From assembly GCF_002878395.1 (NCBI RefSeq), contig NC_061119.1, forward strand, positions 49,530,673 to 49,594,672: DNA of 64,000 nucleotides. The letters run 5' to 3'. The first letter of the stretch is position 1. Each line of letters starts with the position of its first letter. Origin of the DNA: Capsicum annuum (taxonomy: Eukaryota > Streptophyta > Magnoliopsida > Solanales > Solanaceae). The notes under the pieces were generated by a model, which was not told the origin of the DNA, searched no databases, and saw only the letters and a list, made by a program, of their open reading frames with translations. A program made the translations under genes and the position numbers. Positions 47,901-57,989 of the stretch are shown here, one piece after another.

Positions 47901-48280
47901 TGATATGTGTTCTCACCATTGATGTGTGGAATGTATACAGTAGCCGTGGATTAGAGATTTTGGGTGAGCTCCTAATGTTTGGAGTACTCCTACTCTCCCT
48001 ATTATTTTTAGAATGATCTCTATTTTGTGTTTAGAGACATCTTTTTATATATATTTGTTTTGTATTTCACTTGTACTCCTATTGTATTAGAATATCTTGT
48101 ACTGACTTAATCGGGTTTTGAAGATTTCATCTTTATATTAGTCTCTTTATCAGATTCTTTTTCGTTGCTTCCTTTATTACTCTTTATAGTCCATTACAAG
48201 AAGTTCTAGACAATGGGTTGGCTTACCTACTGGTGAGTTATTGTAGATGTCATCATAACCTGAGAAATTGGATCGTGACA
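44911..48280 (+). repeat. 3' LTR of gypsy V
   Basis: About 3370 bp from TGTAATTCCC to GATCGTGACA. It has the GCTTTAGC cluster at 45440-45630, including CCGCTTTAGCGG at 45453-45464. It also has a local repeat near 46370-46510 (ATACTGGT and ATGGCATGCAT occurring twice) not seen in the left copy. Confidence 0.75.
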
Positions 48281-49186
48281 GTATTTTTTTTATTTTTCAT
48301 TAGATATGTTACTGTGATATCTTGCGATAGGGAGTATTGAGAGAACGTGGGTAGATGTGGATTACAGAATTATAGGTACCATAAGAATGAGTTAGTATGG
48401 GATGAAAAAGTTATAGGTTGAAAATTTTAAGTGAAAGAACAAATATATAAGAAAACATTAAATGATAGGTAGGTCTCAAAGATGCTAAAATGATAAGAAT
48501 TCTATAATTGGGGGCTTGGAATCAGAAGTTTACTTGATGTTATTATTTTTCTGTATTTATTATTGATGTTATTTGCTTCTAACGATAGTTGGTTGATGAT
48601 GCTTACCAGTACATGTGATTGTATTGATGCTACACGTACTATACCTCCACTCGAGGGTATAGGCATGGTGCAGGTTAGTTGGAGTTTGTATAGCAGTGAT
48701 GTCAACCACTTAGTAGCAGCTTCTATCATTTTTATTCTATAAGAATGATATGTCATGGACATACCTACTCCTTGTCGAATTCTCTTGTACCGGTTTATCC
48801 TAGATTTTGGGGTCTCTTGGAGTAGTTTTTTGCATCTATTATTCATATCTAATGTATTAAAACAAGTTAAGGAATGCATGAATTTAATAATCATTTTTGA
48901 ACTATTAAATTATTATCAAGATGATACACAACATCGATTAAATGAACGCTGTAGCAATTTTCACATTGGTTTAATTGCGGGAAATTCAGGGTTCCCCTAC
49001 CTAGAGGAGGCATAAGTAGGTATCCAGCATGATTCAGTGGGTTGGGTCGTGAAAATAGTACTATCTATTTATAAGTGGGAAGTAATAAAAAAATAATTAT
49101 AAGTTTAGATGTTGAGGTCTCATATTCCTTAAGGTATATATTACTATAAAATCACTATGATTATGTCTATAATAAGAGAATATAAT
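48281..49186 (+). other. LTR-like fragment between gypsy V and copia A
   Basis: No gene. The stretch 48530-48720 (TTGATGATGCTTACCAGTAC, then GATGCTACACGTACTA and GGCATGGTGCAGG) resembles the R/U5 part of other Solanaceae gypsy LTRs, so it is probably a truncated LTR. The remainder is AT-rich and unassigned. Confidence 0.45.
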
Positions 49187-49191
49187 AGATA
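49187..49191. repeat. target duplication AGATA, left of copia A
   Basis: Identical to 52695-52699. Confidence 0.9.
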
Positions 49192-49461
49192 TGTTATGAA
49201 TGTATTTATATTATAGTGAATGTCTATCAAGAATATCAATAATATCTACCAACATCTAATAAGATCTATCAATATCTAGTTAATATCTATCAGGATTTGA
49301 AGTATCTGTCTTTTAGTCAGAAACTAGGAGTATTTTCCCCCAGGGGTTTTATTCATTGTATCCTCAATCTTATGATCTCTCATTCCATCCCTCAAGAGAA
49401 ATAATAATTACTATATATTCTCTCTCTACTCTTCTTCTTTATTCTTAGTTATTTTATAACA
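49192..49461 (+). repeat. 5' LTR of copia A
   Basis: TGTTATGAATG to TTTTATAACA. It has about 20 bp more than the 3' LTR, caused by an extra ATCTA-type repeat unit near 49250-49290. It is followed by CATTATTAGCACGAG (49462-49476), a PBS-like block of the ATTATCAGCACGAG type seen in many plant copia elements. Confidence 0.92.
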
Positions 49462-49476
49462 CATTATTAGCACGAG

Positions 49477-51440
49477 ACTTTGCCAAACAAGATGAGATTA
49501 TAAATCCGAAGGTAATTTCAAGGTTTGTAATTCCTTATGTTATATGTCTTTTGCTACTAATAATATAATTATTGTTGGATTTGAAGAAAAATAATTGGTT
49601 TGGAACCACTTATGCTTTAAATTTATTCCTCAAGAACAATATTATCAGAAAGAATGATAATATGATGGGTTCAAGTCCCATCGATTTATGCCTAAGACAC
49701 TTTTATATGGATAAAATATTGAGTTTAAATCTCAATGCGCCATATTGATGATATTATGAAGGCTAAGGCAAAATAATGGGTATTTGGTGAAACACGTCCC
49801 ATTGAATATGCTCCATGCCTTGAATTGAAAGTGGTAGCAATAAATCATATGTATGCCTCAATTTGCTTTTGTAGTAACTATCATAATTTGATACGCTTAA
49901 GGCATGATTATATTACATTCCTGAGAAATAGAATTTTGATTATTATAAATACAGATCTATACCCTGGGGGTGAATGTGATTATATATACACTCAAACGTT
50001 TCTTAATTGTGAAGAAACCATAATCCACCTTCAAAAGAGGTGTAATAATTGGAAGATTGAATATTTTCAAGTTACTATGATAAGAAATACCTATGTGAAA
50101 AGCTACCCAAGCATGATGAAATCATATTCTATAATAAACTAAGAGTTTATTGTTTATTGATACTAAATTAATGTAATAGTAAACCTAATGTTTACTAAAG
50201 AATTTTTGTACATGTTATGGTAACTTGGAGTTACTAATATAAATCATTTAATCTACTGACATAAATGATTTGCCATCATGAAGATGTGCATATTGAGTAT
50301 TAGACATATGTTGAAGAAATAAAAGATTCTTCAAGAATTGTTTATGTTGCTTGTTCTCATGACAAGTTGTTTGGACCAACTAATATTGGGATTTGATCCC
50401 TCAAAATCTACAAAGTATAAAAGATGAATAAGGGTCCGTTCACCTTTCATGTGATATGTTGAAAAGATGCATCAATAAGATGGTCACATGTACATTCATT
50501 CTCAACCTGTAATTTGACATGTATAATGTTGGTTGCTCAATAAAATTGAGTTAAGAACATAATTTTCAGATTGTGTAATTAAGATAATGCATCTTGATGA
50601 TGATGTTTGGCATTGAATATCTTCAATAAATAGCTAAACCATTACAAATGAGAACAAAGTTTCATGTGTTGTTCTGAAATATGATATGTTATATACAATA
50701 GCACTTGTATGCATTAGACCAATGAATTATGATTATTTCTTCCTTCTCAATTAGTTCAAGGTCAGGAACCAACTATTTCATCTAATAATTTTAATCTGTG
50801 GTATACAATTAATGAATATACCATGATGCATAAAGATGGATTCCTCAAAGAAGATAGAGGATGTATGTTAGTTTTTTCTGACATAAGGGGGAGATTATAA
50901 GCAGCTATGAAATATGCTAGGAATTATCATCAGATCCTCAGTCAAAAGATAATTCAAGTTAAATGCTGAAAGGATCTCATGTTTAAGTTGCAAGTGCTCC
51001 TATTTTATATTCCTAAAGGACAAAGTCTATGCATGCATGAAGCATGGCAGACCAATCAGTTACAAATAAAATAATCTTTGAAAAGGATATGGAGCAAATA
51101 ATCATAATAAGAAGGCAATGTGCTCTTGAAGAACCTACGACATAACACTTCGTGAAACCTTATGAGAGGTTCAGGTACCTGAAAATAATGAAGTGAGGAG
51201 ATCTCAAAATGTTATGTCGCTTTGTGAACCGATACAAAATGATATATCATTAACAATATCTTTAATACAATATTGGTGCAATATTTTAAAAGATTACGAG
51301 GATATAAATTCTACATTTATTTAAGCATGCTAACGTAGAAACGTTTATCAAGTGACAAGAAAAGATACATCTTGGTAAGTGTAAAATTTATTTGATTTAC
51401 AGGCAAACACTTGAAGATGTCACACATAAAATGTTGAATA
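49477..51440 (+). pseudogene. eroded gag-integrase part of copia A
   Basis: No long open frame. Near 50870-51230 short in-frame runs such as IPKGQSLCMHEAW resemble the stretch between integrase and RT of copia elements. There are many stops and deletions, and the integrase DDE motif cannot be placed. Confidence 0.5.
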
Positions 51441-52235
51441 TTGTCACTTGATAAAAATCTATATGAAAATTCCTAAAGGATTCAGAATGGTTGAACCATA
51501 TAAAGTTTTTGGGAAACTTGTTTATTATCCTTATAAGGGATAAATTGATGGTTTGAATATTACTGAAACTCTTAAAAACTATTCTAAATCAACAGATTAT
51601 CTGCTGAAATAACAAATACATTAATTTGAATGGGTTATGAAGTACCATATCTTAGTGCAATTGGTGCACTCATGTTTCTTGCAAATACTACAAGGCTTGA
51701 TATAGCATTTTCAGTTAATTTGTTAGCAAGATTGTAGTCCTAATCTTACTAGTCATGCTGATGCTGGGTACTTATCTGACCCGCATAAACCTAGATCTGA
51801 AATAAGCTATGTGTTCATATGTGGTGGTACTGCCATATCTTAGAGATATACAAAGCAGTCTATCGTAGCCACTTCATTGAATTATGTTGAGATAATAGCT
51901 ATTCATGAAGTGAACCAAGAATGTGTGTGGTTAAGGTCCATGATACATCTTATTCAATAAAAATATAGTTTGAAATGTGACAATGTACCCACAATTTAAT
52001 ATAGAGATAATACAACATGCATAACATATCTTAATGGAGGATTCATAAAAGAAGATAGAACGAAGCACACTACATCAAAGCTTTTTTACATACATGAGAT
52101 ATAAAAGAATGGTGATATTAACGTACAACAGATTCGTTCAAGTAAAAATATGGGTGATTTATTCACCAAGTCTCCTCCAATTGCAACTTTCAAGAAAATG
52201 GTGCACAAGATCGGAATGCAAAGGTCCAAGGATGT
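51441..52235 (+). pseudogene. RT and RNase H remnant of copia A
   Basis: The RT piece starts YMKIPKGFRMVEPYK near 51461. The catalytic box has become stop-IDG: the DNA after TATAAGGGATAA reads IDGLNITETLKNYSKSTDY, where VDDLNI is normal for this family. RNase H follows: VPYLSAIGALMFLANTTRLD-like residues at about 51635-51700, then HADAGYLSDPHKPRSE at about 51757-51804, and VATSLNYVEIIAIHEVNQEC near 51865-51925 with its catalytic Glu. The end KSSKNMGDLFTKS-like and FKKMVHKIGMQRSKD is at about 52140-52235. Frameshifts and stops make it dead. Confidence 0.85.
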
Positions 52236-52432
52236 TCTCATTAGGGGGAGTTAATACGTGTTGTACTCTTTTTCCCTTATGAGTTTTGTCCCACTAGATT
52301 TTCCTTGTAGGTTTTAATGATGTAGCCAAAATGCATATTATTAGAGATGTGGAATCTTTTTCCTTCACTAGATTTTTTTCATACTAGGTTTTTCTAGTAT
52401 GGTTTTAATGAGGCACATTATCTATCTAGACA

Positions 52433-52444
52433 TTCAAGGGGGAG
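52433..52444 (+). other. polypurine tract of copia A
   Basis: TTCAAGGGGGAG directly before the 3' LTR, a classical copia plus-strand primer. Confidence 0.88.
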
Positions 52445-52694
52445 TGTTATGAATGTATTTACATTATAGTGAATTTCTATCAAGAATATCGATAAAATCT
52501 ACCAAGATCTAGTTGATATCTATCAGGATTTGAAGTATCTGTCTTTTAGTTAGAAACTAGGAGTATTTTTCCCTAGGGGTTTTGTTCATTGTGTCCTCCA
52601 TATTATGATCTCTCATTCCATCCCTCAAGAGAAATAAGAATTACTATCTATTCTCTCTCTACTCTTCTTCTTTATTCTTAGTTATTTTATAACA
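52445..52694 (+). repeat. 3' LTR of copia A
   Basis: TGTTATGAATG to TTTTATAACA, 250 bp, nearly identical to the 5' LTR apart from scattered substitutions and the 20-bp size difference. The modest divergence suggests this is a fairly recent insertion. Confidence 0.92.
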
Positions 52695-52699
52695 AGATA
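52695..52699. repeat. target duplication AGATA, right of copia A
   Basis: Identical to 49187-49191. Confidence 0.9.
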
Positions 52700-53099
52700 G
52701 CTTATCTTGACAAAAAACTATTTTTTAGATTAATTTTAAAGTCTAGTTATGATACGTTAGTGAAGGACTTGATTAGGACATTAATGACGTTTTGGAAAAC
52801 TAATGGTTTATAATGATATGTAAGAATTAGTTCAAATAACTAAGTTAAAGTAAAAACGTAAATACGTTACTTTTTAAATGAAAATGAGTAGTTACTCAGA
52901 TCTCATAAGTGTGAAAAGTCTTTTTTCCTAATAATTGAAATATTTCCATAAAAAAAATATGTCTAAGGAGCTAAACACTGAAAAATGATTTTATCAAGAA
53001 AATATTACTCATCACACTAATCTCATAGAAAAACAAAAAACAAAAGATAAAAGAATAATTTTGTTTTGACTAAGAAAAGACAAACAATCAAATAGGTCC
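52700..53099. other. AT-rich spacer
   Basis: 400 bp of host-like AT-rich DNA. No coding or repeat signal is seen. Confidence 0.5.
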
Positions 53100-53322
53100 A
53101 ATCAATTTTTTTCTATGATCAACACTTGATATATGGCCACTAGCCTTTAGTAGAGATACTATATCAACACCTACCAAAAGAATTAATATTTCTCTATTAA
53201 GAAAAATATGTCAAATAAATTTTTTTTATGGTCAACACTAAATATGGCCACTAGCCTTAAGTAGAGATATTGTATAAACACTTGCTAAAGAGTTAAATAT
53301 TTTTCTATAAATTCATCCTTTT
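53100..53322. repeat. tandem duplication of about 112 bp
   Basis: Two imperfect units (about 53100-53211 and 53212-53322). Shared blocks are TCAACACT, ATATGGCCACTAGCCTT, AGTAGAGATA, and TTAAATATTT-like. The second unit ends in TATAAATT (53306-53313), while the first has CTCTATTAAG at that place. Confidence 0.8.
53306..53313 (+). promoter_or_regulatory. possible TATA box upstream of the receiver-domain exon
   Basis: TATAAATT, about 100-120 bp before two ATG codons (53408 and 53428) of the coding fragment. The spacing suits a plant core promoter with a short leader. Supported only by position. Confidence 0.4.
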
Positions 53323-53427
53323 ATGTAAAAAATATTTTTTTGGTATCTCCTCTTTCTTATATCTGACAAAAAAGAATTTTCAATCTGTTGAAAGAATATA
53401 TAATTCAATGGCAACTCCCTTAATAGT

Positions 53428-53544
53428 ATGATTGATGAAGTTCATGTGGTAGTTGTTGATGAAGACGAAAAATTTGTTAATAACATGATTAATTTGCTAA
53501 AGTCTTATGACTATAAAGGTGACATTTTAAAAAATAAATCTTGA
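53428..53544 (+). pseudogene. response-regulator receiver-domain exon fragment
   Basis: A 38-codon frame starting MIDEVHVVVVDEDEKFVNNM and ending ...LLKSYDYKGDILKNKS. The hydrophobic strand followed by DEDEKF and then a helix ending LLKSYDY match the first strand, acidic pocket and first helix of two-component receiver domains (ARR or PRR type), which take phosphate from His-phosphotransfer proteins. Upstream codons (NGNSLNS) stay open in the same frame. Another ATG at 53408 gives MATPLIV then a stop; a one-base deletion after it would explain this. AAAG|GTGACA at 53515-53524 could be a splice donor. I see no following exon, so it is probably a gene fragment. Confidence 0.5.
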
Positions 53545-54950
53545 ACTTGTAATCATTGATTCTATGATACTACTAAATTTTGTGTGATTTTTTTTATTTA
53601 TAAGATATTTAATTAATATGATTTTTTAATTTCATTTATGATTTAAGCATCTATCTCTTTTTAGAATTTAATTACATATCTTGTAAATCTTGGGTTTTTG
53701 TTTTTCTTGTTGTCATAACACAATTTTTATATTATTATATTTGTTTTACTAGTTAATAAATGAGTTTTACATGGTTACAAAGAGTCTAATTAGATTCTCT
53801 ATTTTTTATTCTTGCTATAAGCAGATCATACATTCAATTAGCTTCTATGTACTGAGAGGGACATAATTTTATGTTAATTTTAATGATTTAATCAACTTAT
53901 ATTTGGATTTTACTCTTGATATTTTAAGAAAAAGAAAAAAATATTTTTTATTAATTGATGTGAGGAAAAAATTAATTAGACCCCTCAATAATGACTTTCA
54001 AATATGCATATCTTTAATTTATACCAATTTATATATCATTTTAAAAAATAATTTTGTTAGACGGTAAAGATAAAAAATTAACATAATGGGAAGAAAGATA
54101 AAGAGCAAGACAAGGACAAGATAAAATTTGATTTTGGCTAAGTGTCAATGAGATAACTTTTTTCGTCTTTTACTAAATTTAGATTAAAAAAAAAGTGGAG
54201 ATATTTGATCTTCATAAAATAGAAACATTTCTTGTCCTTCTTTAAATTAAAAATTGTCCTCTTAATTTTAATGAGATATTACTATTTTGTTATTCAATAA
54301 AATAAATTGCATCTCCTAAAGAGTTTTTATTAGATTATTTTTTTATTTTTTTCTTAATTTGAAATGAAAAATTGAATCTTGCTTATTGATTACTTGCTAA
54401 ATTATTTTCATGGCTCAATCTTGATGGTCATTTTATTACTTTCTATATTTAAATTTATGAAGACAATAGACAATTTTCATAATATTTGAGAGAATTGGTA
54501 AAGTTATAATTAACTTGTATAAAATTATCTTTAAATGGTGATTTCTTTTTGAATTATTTTACTATACCAAAAGGGCATATAAGTGAAAATTTTAGTATAG
54601 TTTATTTTGGTGTTTTATGACTTTTTGATTTTTCAATTAATTTGTTATTATTCATTTATTGTTCTATATTCAAGGTGCATTAAATCATTTTGACTTGAAT
54701 TTCCTTGCTAGCTATTTTGTAGGTACCATGTAATTCAAAGGCATAAAGCAAGTAATTTGATATTATTAATAAAATTAATTATTAACAATAGAAATAATAC
54801 TTTAATTTATTGGCATGAAAAAGATACATAGCAAAATATGATAGGAAAAGGAAGTTTCTTTTTTTCTCTTTTCAGCTTTTAGAAACTTCTGAAATTCAAA
54901 ATCAACGCCTAAATAATAAATCATTTCATTTTTATATTATAATAACAATA
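53545..54950. other. AT-rich intergenic or intron-like DNA
   Basis: 1.4 kb, very AT-rich, with no coding frame and no recognisable transposon. If the receiver exon is a real first exon, this would be intron. A polypyrimidine tract ending TCTTTTCAG at about 54869-54878 is acceptor-like, but what follows does not look like a receiver domain. Confidence 0.45.
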
Positions 54951-54951
54951 A

Positions 54952-55060
54952 ATCTAGTGTAACCCCATAAGTGGGGTCAAGGACAAGAATATGGTGTATG
55001 CAGATCTTACCCCTTTAGAGAAGGTAGTGATATTATTTTTAATAGACACTCAACAAAAAC
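54952..55060 (+). mobile_element. SINE, Au-like, partial
   Basis: Starts ATCTAGTGTAACCCCATAAG, then TGGGGTCAAGG, GTGTATGCAGATCTTACCCC, and GAGAAGGTAGTGATATT. This is the well-known plant SINE core that reads CCCACAAGTGGGGTC and TACGCAGACCTTACCCC. It is diverged and the tRNA-derived 5' head is not clear. Flanking AAC-rich repeats are typical of these copies. Confidence 0.7.
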
Positions 55061-55293
55061 TGGTTGATAAAGATAACAATAACAACAAGCATGAACAACA
55101 ACAAAAAATATAATAGTTGAGGATAAATAATCAATTGATAGAAATAAGAATTTAAGAAAATAAAAAATCAAACTAATACTAGTACCCGGAAAAGTAAAAG
55201 TAAAACATCCGAGTACAGATTAACCTTCTATCTGATTCCTCAATCTCCACATACTTCTATCAAGGTTCATATTCTCATTGAGAAAAAGTTGTA
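55061..55293. other. spacer with AAC repeats
   Basis: AT-rich, with AACAACAAC-type simple repeats at 55080-55110. Nothing else is seen. Confidence 0.5.
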
Positions 55294-56080
55294 TCATGTC
55301 CTACCTAATTTTTGGATTTTTAGTCTAAATGTAAATGAAAAATGGAGAAAAGTAAATGGAGGAAAAGTGAAATGTAGGTTCACTTTATAAAAGGAGTGTT
55401 CTCCCACATTAGTTGGAGAAAGAAAAATTCTTGTGCTTAAATAAAAAAGCACCCCTTTATGTGGAGAGTGAGACAATAAGAAGAAAAGTCTCGCGTCGTC
55501 GTCGCCGCTTGCTCGGCTCGTCTTCGACTTCGAATTTGGATTTGAATTTGTCAAATGATCTATCATTTGAAACTTGAGAGTTAACGATATTTTATTCCAA
55601 AAATTTGATAAAAAAATATTCTCCATTTGTGGACTCACCGAGAATGCGTGGAGGCATATCACAACATACCTCGAAGGAACGCGACCCTTCAAGGCACTGT
55701 TTGAAAGCAAACAATAACATGTATGAAAAGGTCTCCATATGCAAATACATATGGGCTCCGCAAGTAAGGAAGTACATTCTGTTTTTGCAAAACAGTGTCA
55801 TGCGGTCATATGTAGGCCACCTATGAGCACAAGTGGGGTCTGTACGTTGGCGATGGTCTGAAGCAATGCATCTATTCAAGAACTATTGCTTTATTTTTTA
55901 AGCTAAGAACTTCATCATTAACTAGAAAAAAGTTTTTTAAAGATTAAGTCTTTACAGTTAGTATTCTAAAATACTAAAGTATTTTTCAAAGCTTGAAAAT
56001 AAAATGACGAATGAAAATGACAACAATTTGATTCACTTGTGAATGGTGTTTTTCCAACAGCAACCAATGTTATGTCATTA
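55294..56080 (+). repeat. probable 5' LTR and leader of copia B
   Basis: Contains LTR-like promoter blocks on the plus strand: TTCTCCCACATTAGTTGGAG (55399-55418), CTTAAATAAAAAAGCACC (about 55436) and a GC-rich CGTCGTCGTCGCCGC run (about 55495-55509). It lies directly upstream of copia B gag. The exact ends are unknown and no second LTR is found, because the 3' side is abutted by another element. Confidence 0.45.
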
Positions 56081-56476
56081 AGTTGTTCAGATGTTGCTCT
56101 ATAAATGGCAATGATAGAGAAGCCGAGAAAATATTATGGTGTGAACTTTAAAGAATGGCAGCAAATGATGTTCTTTTGGATGACCAAACTTAAAATGAAA
56201 AGGTACACAAGTAAATATCCTACTGTTTTTTAAGAAGAAAAGTTTGAAAATCAAATGTGCGGTTTGATAAATCTCGTGATTTGTCTCAAGATAGAAGAAG
56301 ATAATGAGTTAAATGAGAAATCATCAATGATGATTACAAATCCTGTTAAGGATGATGCTCCAAGTAATAAGAAGAGGAAGAAGTCTTGTGTACTAGAGAA
56401 AGAGCAGAATAAGAAAACATTCAAAGGCAAGTGCTATAATTATATTGAAGTTGTCCACAAAGCTCTAAATTGTTAA
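56081..56476 (+). pseudogene. gag of copia B
   Basis: Begins near SCSDVAL and contains KYYGVNFKEWQQMMFFWMTK (about 56133-56192), the start of a copia gag domain. Most of the central domain is missing by deletion. The open stretch 56255-56476 carries the Lys-rich linker and zinc knuckle KCYNYIEVVHKALNC, where the second Cys of CX2CX4HX4C is Tyr. Confidence 0.83.
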
Positions 56477-56479
56477 TTT

Positions 56480-56836
56480 TTGAATAATAACAAGAAAAGA
56501 AACCAGACAAATATGTTGGAAGCAACTGGAAAGATTGAAAATAAGTGTTCTATGATCATTGAATGTAATCTAGTTAAAACTCCAAATGAATGGTGGTTTG
56601 ATTTAGGAGCCCCTAGACATGTTTATGGAAATAAAAAAGCTTTTGCTACTTATGATACCGTTAGTTCCAAGGAAGTTAATCTTTATGAAAATAATGCAAC
56701 AATCAAGGTTGAAGTAAGGGGAAAGATATTCCTAAAAATGACTTCCAATAAAATATTGACTCTCAACAATGTTCTCAATGTTCCTACTATTAGGAAGAAC
56801 TTAGAGTTGACAACACTTCTCATTAAAATGGGTTAA
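56480..56836 (+). pseudogene. aspartic protease of copia B, active site altered
   Basis: 118-residue open stretch with EWWFDLGAPRHVYGNKKAFA: the active-site Asp is present, but the usual D-T/S-G is DLG. It continues GKIFLKMTSNKILTLNNVLN and VPTIRKNLELTTLL, the typical protease end. The Thr/Ser to Leu change should inactivate it. Confidence 0.85.
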
Positions 56837-56859
56837 ACTGTGTGTTTGTTTTAGAAAAA

Positions 56860-57830
56860 GTTATAATAATAAAGTATGAAATGTATGTAGGAAAGGCCTA
56901 CCTCAATGAGGGACTTTTCAAACTTAATGTAATGGCTATTGAAATGAACAAAGCTTAGGCTTCTTCTTACATGTTTGAGTCAAATGAATTGTGGCAAAGT
57001 TATTTAGGACATGTCAATTACAAAACTTTACGAAAACTGATTAGTTTTGAAGTTTTACCTAACTTTGAGTGAAATAATTAAAGTGTCAAAAATGTGTTAA
57101 ATCAAAGTATGCTAAGAATCCATATAGTTTTGTTGAAAGGAATTTCAATCCCTTAGACTTAATTTACATAGACATTTGTGATATGAAGTCAACACCATCT
57201 CATGGTGAAAAAAATATTTTGTAACCTTATTGATAATTGCACTAGATATTGTTGTATTTATTTACTACATAGTAAGGATGAAGTAATAGAAGCATTTAGG
57301 CAATATAAAACTGAAGTTGGATGAAAAGATTAAAATAATGAGAAGTGATAGGGGTGTAGAGTATGAATCTCCTTTTATAGAGATATGTTTGAAAAATGGA
57401 ATTTCCCATCAAATAACTTTCCTATATTTACCTCAATAGAATGAAATTATGAAAAGAAAAATCGAAGGAAATAATGAATGTTTTACTTATAAGTTCAGGT
57501 TTACCACAAAATTCATGAGGCAAAGTTATCCTTATAGCAAATCGAATACTCAATAGAGTTCCCCATAGCAAGACACAATCAATTTCCTATGAGAATTGGA
57601 AAGAAAGAAAACTCAATTTAAAATATTTCAAAGTATGGGGGTTTCTAGCCAAAGTTCAAGTTCCAATACCCAAAAGAGTGAAAATAGGGCCAAAGGCTAT
57701 TGATTGTGTTTTCATTGTATATGCTACAAATAGTAAAGCATGTCAATTTTTGATTTATAAATCCAAACGTCTGGATATCCATGATAATACGATAACTGAA
57801 TCAGATAATGCTAAGTTTTTTTTTTAACAT
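56860..57830 (+). pseudogene. GAG-pre-integrase and integrase of copia B
   Basis: GAG-pre-integrase motif SNELWQSYLGHVNYKTLRKL (about 56983-57045). Integrase segments KCQKCVKSKYAKNPY (zinc domain end), FNPLDLIYIDICDMKS with the first core Asp, NCTRYCCIYLLHSKDEVIEA, and MRSDRGVEYESPF with the second Asp. Stops and frameshifts are frequent, and the Glu region is degraded. Confidence 0.8.
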
Positions 57831-57989
57831 ATTTATTCATATAATACTAGACATAAATAGCCAAGTGAAGGGACTAAACGGCCTAGGGATAAGCCTAGGA
57901 AGAGTGTACTTAATGAAGAAAATACAAGGCGTAGTAAATGACAAAGAACGGTGACTTCCTTCAGATCAAATTTTGTAACATTTCTTCTT

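Larger units (their letters stand above)
37889..48280 (+). mobile_element. old plus-strand Ty3/gypsy element (gypsy V)
   Basis: Two diverged direct repeats (37889-41288 and 44911-48280) flank a 3.6-kb interior. The right copy starts TGTAATTCCC and both end GTGACA. A degenerate initiator-Met PBS follows the left LTR. The flanks are GTAGT (37884-37888) and GTATT (48281-48285), a possible target duplication with one mismatch. The interior is too short and eroded for a full gag-pol; only a decayed gag zinc knuckle is recognisable. LTR divergence is much greater than in the Tekay copies by eye, so this is one of the older insertions. Confidence 0.75.
49192..52694 (+). mobile_element. defective Ty1/copia element (copia A) with perfect TSD
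   Basis: Short LTRs of 270 and 250 bp (49192-49461 and 52445-52694) starting TGTTATGAATG and ending TTTTATAACA. AGATA is duplicated at 49187-49191 and 52695-52699. The 3' LTR is preceded by the polypurine run TTCAAGGGGGAG. At 3503 bp it is short for an autonomous copia element, which is usually about 4.5-5 kb. RNase H is the only well-preserved domain; gag and most of integrase and RT are lost or eroded. Confidence 0.92.

Noticed and set aside
48502..48894. 130-codon open frame on the minus strand
   Set aside because: It lies antisense to a probable gypsy LTR fragment, has no domain-like composition, and is the kind of chance frame expected in AT-rich DNA.
55294..55879. Two overlapping minus-strand open frames of 138 and 95 codons
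   Set aside because: They are antisense to the probable copia B LTR/leader, have no recognisable motif and no conserved start context.
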